DNA of 33,451 nucleotides from Bacillota bacterium (GTDB lineage: Bacteria; Bacillota_I; Bacilli_A; RFN20; CAG-826). The stretch spans positions 1 through 33,451 of the forward strand of contig JAUNOH010000013.1 of the NCBI GenBank assembly GCA_030537155.1, read 5' to 3'. Below are positions 23,194 through 30,123 of this stretch, one piece after another; the stretch's first letter is position 1, and every line of letters begins with the position of its first letter. The position numbers and the translations under genes are program-made. Below the pieces are notes generated by a model that was not told the origin of the DNA, ran no database searches, and saw nothing but the letters and a program-made list of their open reading frames with translations.

Positions 23194-24702
23194 ATGACGT
23201 TCGATGATAAGGATTGCTACCTCTTTGCCCCCATCCCCGGAATGGATATTTTGGCCAATGACGGCTCCTCTTTCTCCAAGCCCTACCTCGATTCGGCCAT
23301 CTCCTACCTCAGGGGCATATCCCATATCCAAAAGGCTCCCGGATTCCTAACCTACCCGAGCAATTACGACGAGGACCTCGTCCAGAAGCAACGGCACGAG
23401 GAATTCTCCCTCAGTGAGTGGATATTGGGTGCCATCGCAATCGATGGGAAGGGCTATCCGCGGAAGGCCTTGCTCATCCATTCCGTCCACCACGAGGAGG
23501 GGATGCTGATCGCTTTGCCCAGCGGTCTGGCCGAGGTTTATTTCTACCGCGGCTTCGCCATTAAGGAATTCGATGATGCCCCAATCCAAAGCGGGATTGA
23601 TTTCCTTCTTTCCCTCGGGATCGAGGAGAGCGAATACGAGGTCACCGTCTCCGACGATGACGAAGAGGAACCGATCATCGAGGTCAGCCGTCCCAAATTC
23701 GTGCCGCATAGCAAAAAGAAGATCGTCAACCTCGGGGGATATGAGGCCCCGGTCGAGGTCGACGTGGACGAGGAGGGGGATCTCCATATCGACGTCGATA
23801 GGCCGCAATTCGTGGCCTCCAGCAACAAAAAACCCAGGAATTTGGGAAGCTCCGGCTTCCATCCCAAGAGGCAAATCAGGGAGGAAGGGGATAGCGGCCC
23901 CGGGCCGATCTCAATCGAACGGCCGCAATTCGAGGCCGCCTCCTCAAAGAAGCCCAAGAACATCACCTTCGGGGAGAGAAGGAAGCAGAATAAACCCATA
24001 GAGAAAAAGCCGCCAGTCACTCAGCCCGTGGCCCCGAAACCACTTACCGAGACTCCGGCTCCTGAAAAGAGTGAGCCGAAAAAGGTCGAAGTCGATAGGC
24101 CGGCCTTCTCCGCGAATAGCTCCAAAAAGCCCCGGAACCTCCATATTAGGGAGGAGAACCCCACCAGCGTCGTCTATGAATCCATCGGCGGAGAGAGCCT
24201 CAATCCGCGGAGAAACAGGGAACCCAGGAGGGAAACCCAGCCTGTGGTGGAGGAGAGAAATTGGACCTCCATCGACGTTTTTAAGCTCAAGCCCCGGGTC
24301 TTCTCCGGGGAGAGGGCCTTGGTCAATTCGCCATCCTTCCATGGGGAGGAGCACTTTTCCAAAGCCTCCGGAATCCTTTCCTCCCTCAATTCCATCAGGA
24401 TTTCCAAAAACTGCGTCTTCGTCCCAGGGGTCTTCGATGAGGATGACCCCCATCTATCCAAGATATCATCCTTCGACTTCACGGATTGGGAGTTTTTGGC
24501 CATCACCCTCGATAAGCAGGAGGACGTCATCTATAACCTCCTCCAAAATAAGAAAGAGGATGGTTTCTGCATCCTCGTCTCCTTCAAACATAAAGGCCCC
24601 CATATCGTCATGGTGTCTCTGAAGGGCGCCGCTTTGGACGATCGGGCCCTGCCTTATTTGGGCTATGAGCAATTGAAGCAGATGGCCCTCGGGAATAGGT
24701 AA
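23194..24702 (+). CDS. Unrecognised protein: two related domains joined by a repeat-bearing disordered linker
   Basis: 502 residues from the ATG at 23194 (GGGAGGTGG upstream). I do not recognise the family. Three parts can be seen. The N-terminal domain (about 1-145) contains SLSEWILGAIAID and a later H-x-x-G-M-L-I-A-L-P-S-G-L. The linker (about 146-350) is charged and rich in Pro, Lys and Glu, and carries four copies of a 17-residue motif at 164, 201, 241 and 300. The C-terminal domain (about 360-502) contains FTDWEFLAITLD and D-G-F-C-I-L-V-S-F-K, which parallels the N-terminal domain, so an internal duplication is likely. No signal peptide or membrane segment. Cytosolic adaptor or scaffold is a guess. 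Confidence 0.75.
   Translation: MTFDDKDCYLFAPIPGMDILANDGSSFSKPYLDSAISYLRGISHIQKAPGFLTYPSNYDEDLVQKQRHEEFSLSEWILGAIAIDGKGYPRKALLIHSVHHEEGMLIALPSGLAEVYFYRGFAIKEFDDAPIQSGIDFLLSLGIEESEYEVTVSDDDEEEPIIEVSRPKFVPHSKKKIVNLGGYEAPVEVDVDEEGDLHIDVDRPQFVASSNKKPRNLGSSGFHPKRQIREEGDSGPGPISIERPQFEAASSKKPKNITFGERRKQNKPIEKKPPVTQPVAPKPLTETPAPEKSEPKKVEVDRPAFSANSSKKPRNLHIREENPTSVVYESIGGESLNPRRNREPRRETQPVVEERNWTSIDVFKLKPRVFSGERALVNSPSFHGEEHFSKASGILSSLNSIRISKNCVFVPGVFDEDDPHLSKISSFDFTDWEFLAITLDKQEDVIYNLLQNKKEDGFCILVSFKHKGPHIVMVSLKGAALDDRALPYLGYEQLKQMALGNR
23683..24141 (+). repeat. Four copies of a 17-residue linker motif
   Basis: Motif [VI]-x-R-P-x-F-x3-[SN]-x-K-K-x-x-N-[LI] starts at residues 164, 201, 241 and 300 (nt 23683, 23794, 23914 and 24091). 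R-P, F and K-K are invariant, and spacing between copies varies (37, 40 and 59 residues), as expected of binding motifs in a flexible linker rather than a folded tandem repeat. Confidence 0.85.
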
Positions 24703-24734
24703 ACGCTTCCTTAAGGAAAAAGGGGAAAAATCGT

Positions 24735-24762
24735 TTGCAATCCTCCCCGGGTTTCCTAAAAT
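24735..24762 (+). promoter_or_regulatory. Promoter of the MATE transporter gene
   Basis: -35 TTGCAA (24735-24740), 16-bp spacer, -10 TAAAAT (24757-24762). The start would fall at about G24769, upstream of the hairpin at 24788-24815, so that hairpin lies inside the MATE mRNA leader. Confidence 0.75.
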
Positions 24763-24768
24763 CTAATC

Positions 24769-24825
24769 GTCAATGCGTAGCCCTCTGGCGTAAGACCAAT
24801 TGACTGATCTTACGCTTTTTATTTT
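24769..24825 (+). ncRNA. Riboswitch-like leader with terminator upstream of the MATE gene
   Basis: The predicted leader begins with GTCAAT (24769-24774), which can pair with ATTGAC (24799-24804), enclosing a GCC/GGC hairpin (24780-24782 with 24787-24789). The alternative is a terminator: GCGTAAGA (24788-24795) with TCTTACGC (24808-24815), then TTTTTATTTT. The terminator 5' arm lies within the first structure and shares bases with its inner stem, so the two folds compete. A ribosome binding site (GGGAGGG) and ATG follow within 13 nt of the T run. I recognise no known riboswitch class. A plain terminator of the upstream gene is the main alternative. Confidence 0.55.
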
Positions 24826-24837
24826 GCGGGAGGGTTT

Positions 24838-26259
24838 ATGGCTGGTGCTAACAAGATGGCGGAGTCGTCCGTCAAGAAGCTGATTTGGAGCATGGGGCTA
24901 CCGATGGTGGCGTCCATGGTCCTGCAGGGGATTTACAATGTCGTCGATACGGCCTTCGTGGCCAATATGGAGGAAGGCGGCGCGGCCGCTTTGCTGGCTT
25001 TGACCTATGCCTTCCCCGTCCAGATCTTCATGATCGCCATCGGCGTCGGCCTCGGAATCGGGGTAAACGCCCTGATTTCCTCTTATTTGGGGGCCGGCCA
25101 GCGGGAGAGGGCCTCCAAGGCCGCCTATAACGGCATCTTCCTGGCCTTATGCTTCTATGCCATCTTTTTGATATTCGGCCTCTTCTTCGCCGAAGGCTTC
25201 ATAAGCATGCAGGCGGCCAGCCTCGAGGATGATGCCCTGAGGGAGCAGGTGATCAACTATGGGACCGATTACCTCTCCATCAACTGCATCTTCTCATTCG
25301 GCCAGATTTTATTCGCCGTCTTTGAGCGATTCCTCCAGGGGACCGGAAGGACGATGTGTTCGACCATCGGGCAAATCGCCGGGGCCGTTACCAACATCGT
25401 CTTGGATTATGTCTTCATCTTCCCCTGTGGAATGGGGGTGGCCGGGGCGGCCTATGCGACCATCATCGGCCAGATACTCTCCGCGATCATCGATTTCACG
25501 TTCCACCTCATTTTCGTCAAGGAAATCGACAACAAATTGAAAAACCTCCTGCCGGAATGGGAGATCATCAAGGCCATCTTCGTCATCGGTTTACCGGCCA
25601 TGATCATGCAGGCCTTAATCTCCATTAACATGCTCGGCATCAACCTGATACTCGGCACCTCGTCCGACCCCAGCACCATCACCGGGGCCTATGGCATTTA
25701 CTTCAAGGTCCAGCAGATCGCCCTCTTCGCCTGCTTTGGTATGTCCAATACCCTCATCACCATCGTCTCCTACAACTATGCGTTGGGGAAGAAGGATAGG
25801 GTCATCGAAGCCGCCAAACGGGGCATTGTCGACACCCTGATACTATCGGCGCTAATCTTCGCTTTGTTTGAGGCTATCGCCGTTCCCCTCTCCCAGCTAT
25901 TCGGCATGGCCGGCGGGGATTCCTCGACCGCGATCGTCGAACTCTGCGCCCTGGCCATCTGGATCACCTCGCCCGGCTTCATCTTCATGGGCTTCTCGGT
26001 GGCCATCCAAGGTATCCTGCAGGGGTTGAGGGAGGTCTTTAGCCCTCTGATTATTTCCATACTGCGTTTGGTCGTCTTCATCTTCCCTCTGGTCTATATC
26101 TTCCTTTTAAGCGGGAACAACTGGCTTGTGTGGGTGGCCTTCCCAATCGCCGAGGCCATAACCGCCTTCATCAGCTTCTTCATCATCCGGGCAAGATTAA
26201 AAAACCGCCTCTCGAAATTGGGCGAAAAGGAACCTGAACCTGTTCAGGAGAGCCTTTAA
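24838..26259 (+). CDS. MATE-family efflux transporter
   Basis: 473 residues with about 12 hydrophobic helices. The start region WSMGLPMVASMVLQGIYNVVDTAFVAN and the helix-2 region IGVGLGIGVNALISSYLGAG are characteristic of the MATE family, and the second half repeats the pattern (GLPAMIMQALISINMLGINLIL, YNYALGKKDR). It exports cationic drugs, toxins or metabolites using a sodium or proton gradient in the cell membrane; the cargo is not readable. GGGAGGG lies just upstream. Expression may be controlled by the leader hairpins before it. The stop lies 29 nt before the next gene's ATG, and that gene's promoter abuts it. Confidence 0.95.
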   Translation: MAGANKMAESSVKKLIWSMGLPMVASMVLQGIYNVVDTAFVANMEEGGAAALLALTYAFPVQIFMIAIGVGLGIGVNALISSYLGAGQRERASKAAYNGIFLALCFYAIFLIFGLFFAEGFISMQAASLEDDALREQVINYGTDYLSINCIFSFGQILFAVFERFLQGTGRTMCSTIGQIAGAVTNIVLDYVFIFPCGMGVAGAAYATIIGQILSAIIDFTFHLIFVKEIDNKLKNLLPEWEIIKAIFVIGLPAMIMQALISINMLGINLILGTSSDPSTITGAYGIYFKVQQIALFACFGMSNTLITIVSYNYALGKKDRVIEAAKRGIVDTLILSALIFALFEAIAVPLSQLFGMAGGDSSTAIVELCALAIWITSPGFIFMGFSVAIQGILQGLREVFSPLIISILRLVVFIFPLVYIFLLSGNNWLVWVAFPIAEAITAFISFFIIRARLKNRLSKLGEKEPEPVQESL

Positions 26260-26276
26260 TCTAAGGCATCATTGGC

Positions 26277-26282
26277 TATAAT
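26277..26282 (+). promoter_or_regulatory. -10 element for the Vsr-NUDIX gene (leaderless start)
   Basis: TATAAT with 6 nt (CTTGGC) to the ATG at 26289, so transcription should start on or next to the start codon. TTTAAT (26255-26260) could be a poor -35 and overlaps the MATE stop. Confidence 0.65.
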
Positions 26283-26288
26283 CTTGGC

Positions 26289-27242
26289 ATGGATAATCAG
26301 GCCAAGGAATATACGCCGCGCGACCCGAAAATCGTCTCCTTTACGATGTCCCATATCCGTTATAAGGATACGGGCATCGAATTGAAGCTTAGGCGCGAGC
26401 TCCATCGCCGCGGCTACCATTATCGATGCAACGACAAACGCGTTTTCGGGCATCCGGATATCGTCTTCCCGAAGTGGCGCTTGGTTATCTTCTGCGATTC
26501 GGAGTTTTGGCACGGTTATAACTTCGAAAAGGCTCAGGAAAACATCAAATCGAACCGTGACTTCTGGCTGACTAAAATCCAGCGGAACATCGCCAGGGAT
26601 AAAACCGTCAATGAAAAGCTGAAATCGGAGGGGTATATCGTCCTTCGTTTTTGGAGCTTTCAGATCAACAAGGATTTCGATTATGCCATGGAGACTATCG
26701 AAAAGGCGATTTCAGACTGTAAAAAGTTCGATGAAATCACTGGAAATGGCCTAATTAAGACGACGCTTTGCTATTTGGAAAAAGATGATTGTTATCTGAT
26801 GCTTTACCGCAATAGGAAAAAAGACGATCTCAACCAGGGTAAATGGATTGGGGTTGGTGGACATCTAGAAGATGGGGAAACCCCATATCAATGCGCAAAA
26901 AGGGAGATATTCGAGGAGACATCTTTGACTATCAACAAAATGCGTTACCGTGGCTACATTGATTTCCTTAACGACGCCTATCCAGGCGAACGTATGTATC
27001 TATATACCTCCAACGATTTTTCGGGTGAATTATCCGACTGTGACGAGAGTGAATTGAAGTGGATTAAAAAAGAGGAAATCTCTTCGCTGAACCTATGGGA
27101 TGGCGACCGTCTTTTCCTGCCGCTTTTAACCTCGGAAAAGAAGACGTTTTCCATGACGCTTTTTTACCACGGCGATGAATTGGCCAGGCACATCGGCCCT
27201 ATCTATAAGGAAGCTAAAAAGCATGGCAGGCGAAAACGATAA
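26289..27242 (+). CDS. Fusion of a Vsr-like DNA endonuclease and a NUDIX hydrolase
   Basis: 317 residues in one frame. Residues about 15-140 match very-short-patch-repair endonucleases (Vsr): SFTMSHIRYKDTGIELKLRREL, HPDIVF with Asp57 (the magnesium-binding Asp), VIFCDSEFWHG with His75, FWLTKIQRNIARD, and YIVLRFW. The Thr/His pair and the zinc Cys/His of E. coli Vsr are changed (C-D-S-E in place of T-H-G-C), as in a variant branch. Residues about 155-280 are a NUDIX domain with Nudix box G191-x5-E197-x7-R205-E206-I-F-E209-E210 and Ser for the second Gly. That domain resembles 8-oxo-dGTP-type pyrophosphatases. Both activities guard DNA fidelity, but no Dcm-type methylase is in the window. It overlaps the SWIM gene by 20 bp. 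Confidence 0.88.
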   Translation: MDNQAKEYTPRDPKIVSFTMSHIRYKDTGIELKLRRELHRRGYHYRCNDKRVFGHPDIVFPKWRLVIFCDSEFWHGYNFEKAQENIKSNRDFWLTKIQRNIARDKTVNEKLKSEGYIVLRFWSFQINKDFDYAMETIEKAISDCKKFDEITGNGLIKTTLCYLEKDDCYLMLYRNRKKDDLNQGKWIGVGGHLEDGETPYQCAKREIFEETSLTINKMRYRGYIDFLNDAYPGERMYLYTSNDFSGELSDCDESELKWIKKEEISSLNLWDGDRLFLPLLTSEKKTFSMTLFYHGDELARHIGPIYKEAKKHGRRKR

Positions 27243-27618
27243 GATCTTAGTCGACCTCGGCCTGGCCGAATCGCTAACCGAGGCCCCTCTATGGAAAAAG
27301 GGTTTGGATTATTTCAACAAGGGGGCCGTCGGGAAGATTTATTCCTATGCGCCGGGAGAATTCGAGGCCAAGGTCGAAGGCAACGGGCGTTTCCCCTATA
27401 AATGCACGATCGTCATAAGGGAGGGCAGGCTCGCTTCCCATAATTGCGATTGCGAGGCCCATCGCCGCTACCCCGGCCCCTGCAAACACGTGATCGCCCT
27501 CCTTATGAAGGTGGCTGAAGAAAAAGGGCTCCCCCAAAAGGAGAGCCTCGACTTTGATTTTGATCAGACGGGAGGGGATGATTTCTTCGATGACCTCCCG
27601 ATTAGGAAAGACGATTAA
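27223..27618 (+). CDS. Small SWIM zinc-finger protein
   Basis: 131 residues from the ATG at 27223; a longer frame from 27175 would overlap the Vsr-NUDIX gene more. The SWIM motif C-D-C-...-C-K-H lies in CDCEAHRRYPGPCKHVIALL (about residues 76-95), binding one zinc. The region before it (KGAVGKIYSYAPGEFEAKV) is the beta-hairpin normally preceding SWIM fingers. The tail is very acidic. SWIM domains bind DNA or proteins. It overlaps the upstream gene by 20 bp, so it is probably co-translated with it, and ends with a 4-bp overlap with the converging phosphatase gene. Confidence 0.87.
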   Translation: MAGENDKILVDLGLAESLTEAPLWKKGLDYFNKGAVGKIYSYAPGEFEAKVEGNGRFPYKCTIVIREGRLASHNCDCEAHRRYPGPCKHVIALLMKVAEEKGLPQKESLDFDFDQTGGDDFFDDLPIRKDD

Positions 27619-28151
27619 ATCTCGTATTCGGCGACCTCGCAGTTATCGAGGCCGTAGGTGACGAATTCCTCGTTTTCCATGTCGTGGAAATAGCTGTGGA
27701 ACACCCTGCTCATGCCGCCGTGGGCGACGACTAGGATCGTTTTATCCGGATACTTCTCTTTGATTTCGTTGATGAAGGCGTAGACGCGGGCGCAGACATC
27801 AAGATAGGACTCGCCGCCGGGATAACGCTTGAAGAAGCTCCTTCTTTGGACTTGATAAAGCGTGTTGCTAGCATCCCTGGGGGCGCCCTCTAATTTCCCA
27901 TAGTATTCCTCGATGATTCTTTTATCGGGGATAATCGGAACATTATGGGCCTCGTTTATGATTTTGGCGGTGTCCATCGCCCTTGCCAAAGGTGAGGAAA
28001 ATATCAGGTCTATCTTGGTGTCTTTTAGCTTATCGCGGACGGCCGCGGCCTGTTTTAATCCAGTGGCGTTAAGCGGCACCTCGATTTGGCCCTGAATCTT
28101 GTGCTGGAGGTTCCAATCGGTTTGGCCGTGCCGAGTCAGGTAAATCTTCAT
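27615..28151 (-). CDS. Histidine phosphatase (phosphoglycerate-mutase-like)
   Basis: 178 residues. The catalytic R-H-G motif is at 7-9 (YLTRHGQTDWN). Then come FSSPLARAMDTA (S-S-P-L-x-R) near 52-62, EEYYGKLEG near 81-89 with the acid Glu, and VAHGGMSRVF with His144. All active-site residues are present, so it should be an active small-molecule or protein phosphatase. The substrate is unknown, as for most GpmB/CobC-like members. Its start overlaps the stop of the XRE membrane regulator (ATGA, 4 bp), so the two are one operon. Confidence 0.92.
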   Translation of the reverse strand: MKIYLTRHGQTDWNLQHKIQGQIEVPLNATGLKQAAAVRDKLKDTKIDLIFSSPLARAMDTAKIINEAHNVPIIPDKRIIEEYYGKLEGAPRDASNTLYQVQRRSFFKRYPGGESYLDVCARVYAFINEIKEKYPDKTILVVAHGGMSRVFHSYFHDMENEEFVTYGLDNCEVAEYEI

Positions 28152-28774
28152 TTTTGGAGGTTGTTTCTCCTCATCATGGCGGCCAAGATTATGATGGCCT
28201 GGACCGGAAGGCCGATGAAGAGGATATACCAGATATTCTGCGGGGGATCGGTGAAGAATTGATAATGGAAACCAAAGGCCAGAAGCAGGGTCCAGATTGA
28301 GGCGGATAGCAAAACAACAGAAGAAAGATTTTTATAGAAGGCTTTGCATAGGGCGGTGGAGGCGAATAAACAAGCCGGAACCATCCAAAGCAGCATATAC
28401 CAGGCCACCCGTCCGGTGTTCATCAATAAGCCCGAAATGATGATGGTGATGCAGATGCCGACGATCGAGATGTTGACCAAAGCCAAAATGATGGCTTTGT
28501 TAGCGTTGTTAGGATCGATTTTCTCGTCGTTTGCCTTCACGATTTCGTCGACTTTATCCTTGTCCATCGGCACCAAAAGCGAATCGATTGTGACGCCATA
28601 AAAATCGGCGAATTCCTTAAGGATATCCACGGAAGGAATGGCATAGCCAAGCTCCCATTTTGAGATGGATTTGTCACTGTAGTGGAGCATGTTGGCCAAC
28701 TGCTGTTGAGTGAGGCCTTTTGCCTTCCTAAGCGAGACGAGGTTTTTTCCAACGATGGCAGATAAATCTTCCAT
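28148..28774 (-). CDS. XRE-type HTH regulator with four membrane helices
   Basis: 208 residues from the ATG at 28774; an in-frame codon at 28798 lies upstream of the -10. Residues about 6-62 are a Cro/cI helix-turn-helix (NLVSLRKAKGLTQQQLANML, SISKWELG, PSVDILKEFADFYGV). Residues about 95-205 hold four hydrophobic helices, so this is a membrane-tethered DNA-binding protein. Such XRE-membrane proteins are common in Bacillota and may sense membrane stress. It is followed by the histidine phosphatase in the same operon. Ligand and target DNA are unknown. Confidence 0.9.
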   Translation of the reverse strand: MEDLSAIVGKNLVSLRKAKGLTQQQLANMLHYSDKSISKWELGYAIPSVDILKEFADFYGVTIDSLLVPMDKDKVDEIVKANDEKIDPNNANKAIILALVNISIVGICITIIISGLLMNTGRVAWYMLLWMVPACLFASTALCKAFYKNLSSVVLLSASIWTLLLAFGFHYQFFTDPPQNIWYILFIGLPVQAIIILAAMMRRNNLQK

Positions 28775-28781
28775 AAAAACT

Positions 28782-28787
28782 AGTTTA
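28782..28787 (-). promoter_or_regulatory. -10 element for the XRE-phosphatase operon (leaderless start)
   Basis: TAAACT on the minus strand with 7 nt (AGTTTTT) to the ATG at 28774. CTGAAA (28810-28805, 17-bp spacer) may be the -35. Confidence 0.5.
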
Positions 28788-28878
28788 CAACTTTTCAAAT
28801 TATCTTTCAGTTATAATGTGCTAACCCCGATGGCAAGCAGGTTTTTTTGTGACCGAGATTTAATTTTGGGTGAAAAAA

Positions 28879-28887
28879 TGCTACAAT
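28879..28887 (+). promoter_or_regulatory. Extended -10 promoter of the CarD-like gene
   Basis: TGC-TACAAT (extended -10, TACAAT at 28882-28887) upstream of a leader of about 70 nt. The leader carries only a weak AGAAGA before the ATG at 28963. A second TATAAT at 28812-28817 lies further upstream. Confidence 0.45.
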
Positions 28888-28962
28888 CATTAGGAAAGCG
28901 AGACAAGCCCATACGGTTCTGCTGAGACAGATCGTTTGGTTACTGTCCGCTTCTTTAGAAGA

Positions 28963-29439
28963 ATGGCATTCAAGATTCAGGAACTCGTTCATCACCGCCA
29001 CTCAGGGGTGTGCCGCGTCACGGACATCTCGACGCTTTCTTCTATGCCAAACGGACCGGAGTATTATGTGCTCCAGCCACTGTTCGGTGAGGATAAGGGC
29101 ACCATCGTCAGGGTGCCTACGACCAACACCGTTTCCCTCGCCCCGATATTGAGCAAGGAAGTAGCCTTCGACCTAGTAGAAAATTGGCCGAAGGGCGATA
29201 ACCTCTATGAGGCCGACGCCAAAAAGAGGAAACAGAATTACGAGTCTGCGATCGCTTCCGGCGAATATCTAACTTTTCCACGGCTGCTCGAGGGCATCAG
29301 GCAAAAGAAGGCCAAAGAGGGAAAGCTGAATTCCATGGATCAGCAGTTCCTCTCTCGGGCCCAGCCCATCCTATATGGCGAAATCGCCAGCGCCCTCGGG
29401 GTCCAATACGAGGACGTCGACGGCATCATCCATAAATAG
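28963..29439 (+). CDS. CarD-like transcription regulator
   Basis: 158 residues. The N-terminal beta-rich RNA-polymerase-interacting domain (CarD/TRCF-type) is seen in KIQELVHHRHSGVCRVTDIS and YYVLQPLF, ending with IVRVPTTN. Then comes an alpha-helical half with AKKRKQNYESAIASGEYLTFPRLLEGI and a typical SMDQQFLSRAQPILYGEIASALG tail. CarD proteins bind the RNA polymerase beta subunit and stabilise open promoter complexes, a feature of interest here because many promoters are leaderless. The usual CarD length is about 160 residues. It is monocistronic with a strong terminator. Confidence 0.93.
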   Translation: MAFKIQELVHHRHSGVCRVTDISTLSSMPNGPEYYVLQPLFGEDKGTIVRVPTTNTVSLAPILSKEVAFDLVENWPKGDNLYEADAKKRKQNYESAIASGEYLTFPRLLEGIRQKKAKEGKLNSMDQQFLSRAQPILYGEIASALGVQYEDVDGIIHK

Positions 29440-29444
29440 GCAAT

Positions 29445-29474
29445 AAAAAACTCGGCGATTCTGCCGAGTTTTTT
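29445..29474. terminator. Bidirectional terminator between converging genes
   Basis: Perfect 12-bp stem, AAAAAACTCGGC pairing with GCCGAGTTTTTT (29445-29456 with 29463-29474), 6-nt loop, A and T runs on the two sides. It serves the CarD gene on the plus strand and the converging 29483-29950 gene on the minus strand. Confidence 0.92.
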
Positions 29475-29482
29475 GATTGCTT

Positions 29483-29950
29483 TTAGGCGTTTTTGAAGGT
29501 GGTGTATCCGGCGTAGATCCCAAGCAAGCCAGCGATACCGGCGAAGATTGCGTTGCAGATCGGGGCATAGGAGATGCTCATCGAGGCGGTTTCCTGGATG
29601 ATATCGCCCTGGGCCCATTGATAGATGGGAACGGCGCAGAGGAAGGTGACGGCGGTGGCGATCAGTAGCAATCCAGAGACCCCGAGGGTGATGGCCTGCG
29701 GCTTTTCCTTAAGGAAGGGAACGGCGAATAGGGCTAAGACGGCCACGCACTGGAGGCACCAGGCCACGATTAGCGGGATGGTCGGGTTGTAATCCTGCTC
29801 CCAATACATGAATAGGATGAAATAGGCGCTTCCGCGTTCACCGCCGAACTCCGGATAGACGAAGAACATGTCGGAGAACAATACGAGAAGGGCGATGGCC
29901 GAGAAGAGGATCATGATCCCGGCAATCATTAGGTTGTTTTTGGCTCTCAT
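29483..29950 (-). CDS. Small four-helix membrane protein, unknown function
   Basis: 155 residues with four hydrophobic segments at about 8-30, 60-80, 85-108 and 130-152, giving N- and C-termini on the same side. Charged loop WEQDYNP follows a long first loop. No family is recognised. GAGGT lies 7 nt before the ATG at 29950, so this is a leadered gene. Its promoter carries a dyad in the spacer that is shared with the RdgB promoter, the only hint about regulation. Confidence 0.85.
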   Translation of the reverse strand: MRAKNNLMIAGIMILFSAIALLVLFSDMFFVYPEFGGERGSAYFILFMYWEQDYNPTIPLIVAWCLQCVAVLALFAVPFLKEKPQAITLGVSGLLLIATAVTFLCAVPIYQWAQGDIIQETASMSISYAPICNAIFAGIAGLLGIYAGYTTFKNA

Positions 29951-29967
29951 AGAATTACCTCGGAGAA

Positions 29968-29996
29968 ACTATACACTCGCACGCACGAGTGGGCAA
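29968..29996 (-). promoter_or_regulatory. Promoter with operator-like dyad for the 29483-29950 gene
   Basis: On the minus strand: -35 TTGCCC (29996-29991), 17-bp spacer, -10 TATAGT (29973-29968). The spacer is filled by the dyad ACTCGTGCGTGCGAGT (29990-29975). The same 9-nt ACTCGTGCG and a GAGT arm occur at the RdgB promoter. Confidence 0.65.
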
Positions 29997-30110
29997 CAAG
30001 CGAGCGCAAAACGCCTCGCCTGATAGGCGGTAGATATTGTAAAGCAATTCGAAATGGCTTTGAACCATCATTTTAAGCCGCCCTCGATTCCAAAAACGGC
30101 CACGTTACTA

Positions 30111-30116
30111 TAGAAT
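30111..30116 (+). promoter_or_regulatory. -10 element for the CmpB-type gene (leaderless start)
   Basis: TAGAAT with 7 nt (GTTTCAC) to the ATG at 30124. An earlier ATG at 30115 overlaps the -10 and cannot be the start of a transcript from it. Confidence 0.55.
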
Positions 30117-30123
30117 GTTTCAC

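Noticed and set aside
26230-26255. Hairpin CCTGAAC/GTTCAGG at the end of the MATE gene as a terminator
   Set aside because: Only a 2-nt loop, inside the coding frame and not followed by a T run.
26289-27242. Vsr-NUDIX fusion as a frameshift artefact joining two genes
   Set aside because: The frame is continuous for 317 codons, codon use does not change at the junction, and there is no ribosome binding site or start codon with spacing suitable for a separate NUDIX gene.
28830-28925. Possible 31-codon leader peptide (starting MASRFFCDRD) upstream of the CarD-like gene, 12 nt after a TATAAT
   Set aside because: No ribosome binding site, no run of a regulatory amino acid and no attenuator hairpin after it. 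It also overlaps the better extended -10 for CarD.
30012-30030. Short hairpin CGCCT-GAT-AGGCG in the gap 29997-30110 as a regulatory RNA
   Set aside because: Five base pairs with a 3-nt loop, no T run and no link to a promoter. It may be chance in a GC-rich gap.
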